A stretch of 9,071 nt of DNA, taken from assembly GCA_001800015.1 (NCBI GenBank), contig MGUO01000072.1, forward strand, positions 1 through 9,071, read 5' to 3'. Source of the DNA: Elusimicrobia bacterium RIFCSPHIGHO2_02_FULL_57_9. Its GTDB lineage: Bacteria > Elusimicrobiota > Elusimicrobia > UBA1565 > UBA9628. The notes under the pieces are model-generated. The model made no database searches. It worked only from the letters and a program-made list of their open reading frames with translations, and was not told the origin of the DNA. Shown piece after piece: positions 4,517 through 9,071 of the stretch (the stretch's first letter is position 1; each line of letters opens with the position of its first letter). The position numbers and the translations under genes are program-made.

Positions 4517-6643
4517 ATGGGGCGTCAGCGCGTCGTTTTAGGCCTTTGTTTGGCCGGTTTAGCCCTTTTTTTGGCCTTCCAAGCGGTGCTGCTCAATGTT
4601 TACATTCGTTCGGAAACCAGGCCGCCTTCCTGGGACCAGTCCATTCATATGGAAATCGCCCTGGATTATGCCCGGGCGTTGAAGGCCGGGCGTTGGTCCG
4701 AGGTATTTCATCTAGCGCCCAAGCCGGGAATGCCGCCGTTTCCGCCGCTTTATCATTTGGGACTTTTACCCGCTTATTCCAGCGCTGATCCGGCCGCGGC
4801 CGCGCTTTGGCTTAATTGGTTTTATCTAGCGCTTCTCAGCCTCTCTCTGTTTGCCATTGCCTACGATTTCAGGCCGGGGTTTTCGGCGCTGGCCGCTACT
4901 ATTGCTTTCTGCGCGTCCCCGGTCATCCAGCAGATGTTGACCACCCAGCTCATCGATTTGCCGGTCGCGGCCGTGGCCGCGGCGGCCTATTTGGCGCTTA
5001 TTCGTTGCGAGCGATTCAGCCGCTGGCTTCCTTCCTTGGTTTTTGGCGCCCTTTTCGCCGCGGGCATGATGCTTAAATGGAGTTTTTTCAGCTATATGAT
5101 CCCCGCGTATTATCTGGCTCTTAAAAATTTGTCGGATGAGGGATGCCAGACTAAAATTCTGGCTGCCGCGGGCGTGGCCCTGGCCGGCTTCGCCCCTTGG
5201 TATTTGGCGCATATGCCTGTTATGGCGCCGCGTCTTGTGGAAGCTTCCGCGGATATGGGCGTTTCCTTTTGGAAGGGGGGCGCTTTTTTGACCTATTTTC
5301 TGGAATCCTTGGAGAGCGTGGGGCCGTTTTTCTGGATATTGGGCTGGCTGGGCCTGTTCTTGCCGCTGGACCGCGAAGGAGAAGACGACGGTTGGATTAT
5401 CCTGGCTTGGGTGCTCTCGACGTATATTTTCTGGGCCATCGTCCCCAACCGCCAGATGCGGTTTTTCCTTCCCGGGTTGGCCGGCTTGGCCATCGCCGTT
5501 TGCCGGGCTTGGCCCGGTCCCTTGGTCTTGGCTCTGGCGGCGGTTCAGATTTTTCTCGGAGCCAACAGCCTGTTGGGCTGGGTGTCGCCGATCCGGGTGT
5601 CCATGCCGTTAAAACCTTTCTTTTTATTTCCCACGTCTCTGCCGGCTCGGCAAGATTGGCGCATCGCGGACATACTGCGGCGGGCCCAGCAGCTCAATGC
5701 TCCGGATGTTCCGGTCGCTAATCTGACCTTGGTCGCCAATACTCCCTATTTCAACGGACCGAACTTCACCTGGTTGAGGAAATATTTGGATTTGCCCAAT
5801 GTCCGCATCAGGGGCGTCAACCGCCGGCTCTGCGAATTTTCGCAATTCCTGGTTTTGAAAACCGGGTCCTTGGGGCCTGAATACGCCATCTCCGGGCTGC
5901 CCGAAGCCGCGCAACGGATTCAAGATCCGTCGGACTGGTTTTCTAAGGCTTATCGAGAAGTCGGGCGCTGGCCTTTGCCGGATAACTCGCAAGCCGTTCT
6001 TTACCAGCAGAGAAAACTTTCCGCGCCGCCGTTTAAAAGCAAGGGCTTGCGGTTGGATTATTACGGCGTCGATCCGTTCGGGGCCAAGAAATTCAAGGTC
6101 AACCTGGGGGCCTGGGACGCGACGGCCTCGGACTATCCCTTGGTCACGGCCCAGGCCGCTTCCATAGAGTTGCGCGGCCTGGAGGTCGAGCGTCTGGCCG
6201 TGGAGATTGAAAACCTGGCTTTGGTTCCGGCCGGGGATCGCTCGGCCAAGAAATGGGATGAATGGGACGACGTGCGTTTTTTGAAAATGAGCAGATTGCG
6301 CGTCAAAACCGCGTCCATCACGAGCGGCGCTTTAAAGACATTTCTGGAAAACCGGGCCCAGGGTCTGCGCGTGGATAAAATCGAGATGAACAAGTTTTTG
6401 AACATCGAAGCCTCGTTTAAGCATCTGTCCCTGGCGGCCAAGGCTTCGGTTGAGATTCTGCAGTCCCCGAAAGTCCTGCGTTTGAGAGTGGAGGAGGCGC
6501 ATCTGGGCATTACCCGCATCCCTCTTTTTCTTCTGGGCTCATGGCGGAAATTCGACGTTCCCCTGGAGCCTAACCCCGAAATGCCGTTTTTTATCGACAT
6601 CCCCGGGCTCACCCTTCGCGATAACCGTTTATCGATTCCATAG
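4517..6643 (+). CDS. GT-C (family-39-like) membrane glycosyltransferase with C-terminal LmeA/DUF2993-like domain
   Basis: A 708-residue protein in two parts. Residues 1 to about 350 form a polytopic membrane region: a first helix at about 6-28, a large outside loop with PSWDQS (37-42, Asp40 as candidate catalytic acidic residue) and FPPLYHLG (75-82), then roughly eight more hydrophobic segments. This matches GT-C transferases of the ArnT/PMT type, which take sugar from a polyprenyl-phosphate carrier on the outer face of the membrane. After a soluble linker, about residues 520-708 form an all-beta-looking domain: ASIELRGLEVERLAVEIEN opens an alternating hydrophobic pattern, SITSGALKTFLENRAQG follows, and the end is IDIPGLTLRDNRLSIP. 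That layout resembles DUF2993/LmeA, a phospholipid-binding fold needed for mannan elongation in mycobacteria. The domain call is by eye. The ATG at 4517 is the only plausible start (frame closed at 4460) and has no Shine-Dalgarno site. It diverges from the GDP-mannose operon. Sugar and acceptor are unknown. Confidence 0.8.
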   Translation: MGRQRVVLGLCLAGLALFLAFQAVLLNVYIRSETRPPSWDQSIHMEIALDYARALKAGRWSEVFHLAPKPGMPPFPPLYHLGLLPAYSSADPAAAALWLNWFYLALLSLSLFAIAYDFRPGFSALAATIAFCASPVIQQMLTTQLIDLPVAAVAAAAYLALIRCERFSRWLPSLVFGALFAAGMMLKWSFFSYMIPAYYLALKNLSDEGCQTKILAAAGVALAGFAPWYLAHMPVMAPRLVEASADMGVSFWKGGAFLTYFLESLESVGPFFWILGWLGLFLPLDREGEDDGWIILAWVLSTYIFWAIVPNRQMRFFLPGLAGLAIAVCRAWPGPLVLALAAVQIFLGANSLLGWVSPIRVSMPLKPFFLFPTSLPARQDWRIADILRRAQQLNAPDVPVANLTLVANTPYFNGPNFTWLRKYLDLPNVRIRGVNRRLCEFSQFLVLKTGSLGPEYAISGLPEAAQRIQDPSDWFSKAYREVGRWPLPDNSQAVLYQQRKLSAPPFKSKGLRLDYYGVDPFGAKKFKVNLGAWDATASDYPLVTAQAASIELRGLEVERLAVEIENLALVPAGDRSAKKWDEWDDVRFLKMSRLRVKTASITSGALKTFLENRAQGLRVDKIEMNKFLNIEASFKHLSLAAKASVEILQSPKVLRLRVEEAHLGITRIPLFLLGSWRKFDVPLEPNPEMPFFIDIPGLTLRDNRLSIP

Positions 6644-6799
6644 GGCCTTCGGGGTCAGGGTTATAGGCCATTTGATTCGGCGCAAATGGGTCTCTGGGCC
6701 CATGTTCGTCGGAGATGCCGTGTTTATTGGGCGCGAAGGATATCAACATCAAGCCGAATTTGAGAGTAACTTTTTTCCAGGGGGGCAGGTCGTCAGTAA
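6644..6799. other. Convergent intergenic gap, no firm gene or terminator
   Basis: These 156 bp lie between the stops of two converging glycosyltransferase genes. I see no strong hairpin plus T-run for either side; the only small inverted repeat is ATGGG/CCCAT near 6686-6703. Both strands carry open frames. The better-looking one is on the minus strand, open from 6812 to its stop at 6609, with an ATG at 6749 giving 46 residues (starting MLISFAPNKHGISDEHG) and overlapping the end of the rightward gene. A plus-strand frame from the ATG at 6702 to 6830 would give 42 residues. Neither has a ribosome site, so neither is called as a gene. Confidence 0.4.
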
Positions 6800-8284
6800 T
6801 TATCCCGGCGTTTTAGAAACGATGGTTTGAGGCCGCAGTTTGAAAATCAGCATCCCATCCCGATCATAGACCGCTTTGTGGCGGGAGTAAAAATAGCGGG
6901 CGAAAACGCCGTCCTTGTTCTTGAACGAATCGGACTTTTCCGTCATGAAAAATTTGGCTCCCGCCTTTATTTTTTCTTCGACTTGGTCCAGGGACTTTTC
7001 GCCGGCCTCGGCCAAATCCCACGACCAGCCTTTGCGGTCTAGAAAAAACAAAAAAGTCGAGGCCGCGCGCTGATTGCAGATGAAGAGATCTTCGGGCGCG
7101 CTGACCGAGGCCGCGGCCTGAGCGGCTTGGGCTAAAAATGGATAGTTGATCTTGTACCAATGCTTGATTCTCAGAGCCGAGTGAACGGGAATTGAGGCGA
7201 CAAGCAGGGCCAGGGCGGCCCAGGCCCAGGGCCGTTTCTTGACGCGCCGCTTCTCGACTTTTTCTTTCAGCAGGAATAATCCGTAACCCATGAAAGCGGC
7301 GTTGACCGGGGCCAAAGGCAGCGAGGTGTATTCGTGGAAAAAAGCGTAGCCCCCGCCGATGACGAGAGAAATGCTTACGGCCGCGAGCCAAATCGGCAGG
7401 AATAGGTCCCTGCGTTTGAAAATCAGCTCCCTGGCGCCGATAAGCCAGAGAATGAGACCGCCGTAGGTCGCGGCCAGTTCCGGGAAGCGGGAAAGAAACT
7501 GGAACTGAATATAAAAAAGCAGCCCCTTGTAATCCAACACCCTCCAGAATTCATCGGCCCGCGTGGGCACCACGAAAGTCCCGGTGCCGGCGTAGCGGTA
7601 CCAGCCCAGCACGCCCGCGGCCGCCAAAAGCGCAGCCAGTCCGACGCGGACGTCGCGCAGGGCTTTCTTGCCTAGGCGCAGCCAGGCTAAAGCCGCCAGG
7701 GGCAGCAGGACATAGGCGTAGGGCAGCTTGTGTGAAATGGCCAGAAAGGCAAAAAGCACGGCCAAGCCCCAATGCCCCCGGCGCCGCGGCGCGGCCAGCC
7801 AGTTGTCCCAGTGATAGAGCGAAGCGGTCGTGCCTAGAAGGGCCAGGGCTTCCGGCTGGATGGTGCGGCCGAAGTATATTTCCAGGGGAATAAATGAAAA
7901 AAGAACGCTGGAATAGAAGGCGGCTTCTTGAGAAGTTCTTTTTTCCAGGAATAAAAACAAATAAATCGCGGTCAGCGCTGAAAAGAGCGCGGAAAGAAGG
8001 CGCCCCCACAAGGCGCCCCAGCCGAGAATGGGCCAAAACAAACCGGTGAGCCACATGTAAAGCGGGAATTCCGTGGCGCAGCGCCCTTGATACGGCCCTT
8101 GCCAGTCTATCCGGGGGTTTAAAAAATCGAGCCCGTGGCGCTGGTAGTTGCGGGCGATGGCCGCCGTGTTGGTTTGGCGGTGATAGTGATAATCCAGCGG
8201 CGGCGAGGAAATCCCCTTGAGATGCGATAAGAGCGAGACCAGCGCGACAGAGGCCAGCAGCCAGGCGCGACGGCTCGGCGTCAT
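6800..8284 (-). CDS. family-39-like (GT-C) membrane glycosyltransferase
   Basis: A 494-residue polytopic membrane protein predicted to transfer a sugar from a polyprenyl-phosphate donor to an envelope acceptor. After a first helix (about 7-22) the outside loop carries PPLDYHYHRQTNTAAIARN (28-46), where Asp31 and the HRQTNT block correspond to the D..RQ.DTA-type motif common in bacterial family-39-like enzymes, then ATEFPLYMWL (70-79). About ten further hydrophobic segments follow up to residue 370 or so, and the last 120 residues are a soluble domain ending near MLIFKLRPQ. It lacks the LmeA-like extension of the rightward transferase and is not obviously a copy of it. The ATG at 8284 overlaps the TGA of the upstream methyltransferase (ATGA), with no strong Shine-Dalgarno site, so translation is likely coupled. 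It converges on the rightward transferase. Donor sugar and acceptor cannot be read from sequence. Confidence 0.85.
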   Translation of the reverse strand: MTPSRRAWLLASVALVSLLSHLKGISSPPLDYHYHRQTNTAAIARNYQRHGLDFLNPRIDWQGPYQGRCATEFPLYMWLTGLFWPILGWGALWGRLLSALFSALTAIYLFLFLEKRTSQEAAFYSSVLFSFIPLEIYFGRTIQPEALALLGTTASLYHWDNWLAAPRRRGHWGLAVLFAFLAISHKLPYAYVLLPLAALAWLRLGKKALRDVRVGLAALLAAAGVLGWYRYAGTGTFVVPTRADEFWRVLDYKGLLFYIQFQFLSRFPELAATYGGLILWLIGARELIFKRRDLFLPIWLAAVSISLVIGGGYAFFHEYTSLPLAPVNAAFMGYGLFLLKEKVEKRRVKKRPWAWAALALLVASIPVHSALRIKHWYKINYPFLAQAAQAAASVSAPEDLFICNQRAASTFLFFLDRKGWSWDLAEAGEKSLDQVEEKIKAGAKFFMTEKSDSFKNKDGVFARYFYSRHKAVYDRDGMLIFKLRPQTIVSKTPG

Positions 8285-9071
8285 TCTTTTATCGCGTAAA
8301 CTTCGATGGTTCCGCCCCGGCGCAGCGCCGCCTCAAGCAGGGTCAGTACCAGGCTTAAAGGAAGCAAAAGCGGCAGCAGCGCGATAATGGCCGCGGTCTG
8401 AAAGAGATATTTGCGGATTTTATGGGCCCGGGCGCTGCTGTGTTTGAGCAGAGAATAAAGCAGATTATTCTCAAAACCCAGGATATTGTAAAAGCTTTGC
8501 AGCCAGCCATAGGGATTTTGCTCGAAGCAGAAATGATCGCATTGCACGACGCGGAATTTATGGCGGGCCAGCAAATAATCCAGCGATTTTCTCCCGAAGT
8601 GGAAATAGTGTCGCGGGATATCCAGATGAAACCAATAACGGCCGAAAAAACGGGCTTGCAGGCTTTCCAAATTAGGCACGGCTACCGCCAACAGCCCTCC
8701 GGGCTTGAGCCACTCGGCCGCCTGCGCCACGGTTTTCTCGGGAGAGGGAAAATGCTCCAGGGCATGCCAGAAAATGATCGCGTTGAATTTCGTGTCGAAG
8801 CGCGCGGAAAGGAAATCCTTGGTGATCACATCAAGCTTGAGCCTATTGCGGGCATGCCAGGCCGCGGTGCCTGAAAACTCAACGCCCTGGGGCGCATAGC
8901 CGGCTTGACGCAGGTAGTTAAGCAGAAACCCCCGGCCGCAGCCCACGTCGAGAACCGGTCCCCGCGCCACATGTTTATTGAGCACGCGAGCGCGCCGGCT
9001 TTGAAAAATCCGGGTCATGGCCTCGAAAACAGGGTTAAAACGGACGTTTTCTTTGCCGTAATAGGATTCCG
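8281..9071 (-). CDS. class I SAM-dependent methyltransferase (5' end off right edge)
   Basis: Uses S-adenosylmethionine to methylate an unknown, probably envelope-glycan or lipid-linked, substrate. The frame has an internal ATG at 9018 but stays open to the window edge; the 17 codons before it read ESYYGKENVRFNPVFEA, which fits the N-terminal YYG...RF...F pattern common before the SAM fold, so I treat the gene as beginning outside the window. From the first visible codon, motif I is VLDVGCGRG (39-47), followed by an acidic GVEFS after the second strand, then FWHALEHFPSP as motif II/post-II, and LKPGGLLAVAVPN. A Tyr/His-rich stretch RYWFHLDIPRHYFHFG is shared by many glycan-cluster methyltransferases. 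A hydrophobic helix near the C-terminus (around IIALLPLLLPLSLVLTLL) suggests membrane association. The stop overlaps the downstream glycosyltransferase start by 4 bp, marking one operon. The substrate is unknown. Confidence 0.88.
   Translation of the reverse strand, partial: ESYYGKENVRFNPVFEAMTRIFQSRRARVLNKHVARGPVLDVGCGRGFLLNYLRQAGYAPQGVEFSGTAAWHARNRLKLDVITKDFLSARFDTKFNAIIFWHALEHFPSPEKTVAQAAEWLKPGGLLAVAVPNLESLQARFFGRYWFHLDIPRHYFHFGRKSLDYLLARHKFRVVQCDHFCFEQNPYGWLQSFYNILGFENNLLYSLLKHSSARAHKIRKYLFQTAAIIALLPLLLPLSLVLTLLEAALRRGGTIEVYAIKE

Noticed and set aside
4408..4788. Plus-strand open frame (126 codons) across the divergent promoter region.
   Set aside because: It overlaps both the nucleotidyltransferase start and the first 270 bp of the glycosyltransferase gene in a different frame, with no protein features.
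6702..6830. Plus-strand 42-codon open frame in the convergent gap.
   Set aside because: No ribosome site, overlaps the end of the minus-strand transferase gene, and mirrors the minus-strand frame; too weak to call.
1..9071. CRISPR arrays, tRNA or rRNA genes, insertion sequences.
   Set aside because: I saw no regularly spaced direct repeats, no cloverleaf-like or rRNA-like segments and no transposase frames; every gap is under 160 bp.

Overview
The window looks like a cell-envelope glycosylation locus from an uncultured, fairly GC-rich bacterium. It holds tightly packed genes with 4-bp start/stop overlaps, no RNA genes and no transposases. Shine-Dalgarno sites precede some internal genes but not the two divergent lead genes. 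The genes look bacterial (MetK, a GDP-mannose supply set, family-39-like membrane glycosyltransferases). I cannot fix the phylum from sequence alone; a candidate phylum such as Elusimicrobiota is only a weak guess.

Layout. Bases 1-4460 form one leftward operon. In order of transcription it encodes a short sugar-phosphate nucleotidyltransferase, a single-domain cupin of the mannose-6-phosphate isomerase type, a phosphoglucomutase/phosphomannomutase, an Mpg1-like mannose-1-phosphate guanylyltransferase, and metK, which runs off the left edge. Together these could convert fructose-6-phosphate to GDP-mannose, with S-adenosylmethionine synthesis at the operon's end. A 56-bp divergent promoter region (4461-4516) separates this operon from a rightward gene at 4517-6643. 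That gene encodes a GT-C (family-39-like) membrane glycosyltransferase carrying a C-terminal soluble domain that I read as LmeA/DUF2993-like. After a 156-bp convergent gap comes a second leftward unit: a class I SAM-dependent methyltransferase (its 5' end is off the right edge) overlapping by 4 bp a second family-39-like glycosyltransferase (6800-8284).

How the parts may work together (inference). The operon makes activated mannose. A polyprenol-phosphate sugar synthase, not seen here, would load it onto a lipid carrier. The two GT-C enzymes would then transfer sugar outside the membrane, and the methyltransferase may modify the glycan or its carrier using SAM. In mycobacteria LmeA is a separate periplasmic protein needed for mannan elongation, so a transferase fused to an LmeA-like domain next to GDP-mannose genes is the most interesting element here.

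The main non-coding signals are: (a) back-to-back candidate -10 boxes, each exactly 9 nt from its ATG, implying near-leaderless mRNAs on both sides; (b) a perfect 13-bp hairpin that buries both the ribosome-binding site and start codon of the Mpg1-like gene; and (c) a neighbouring C-rich 10-bp palindrome directly after the mutase stop codon.
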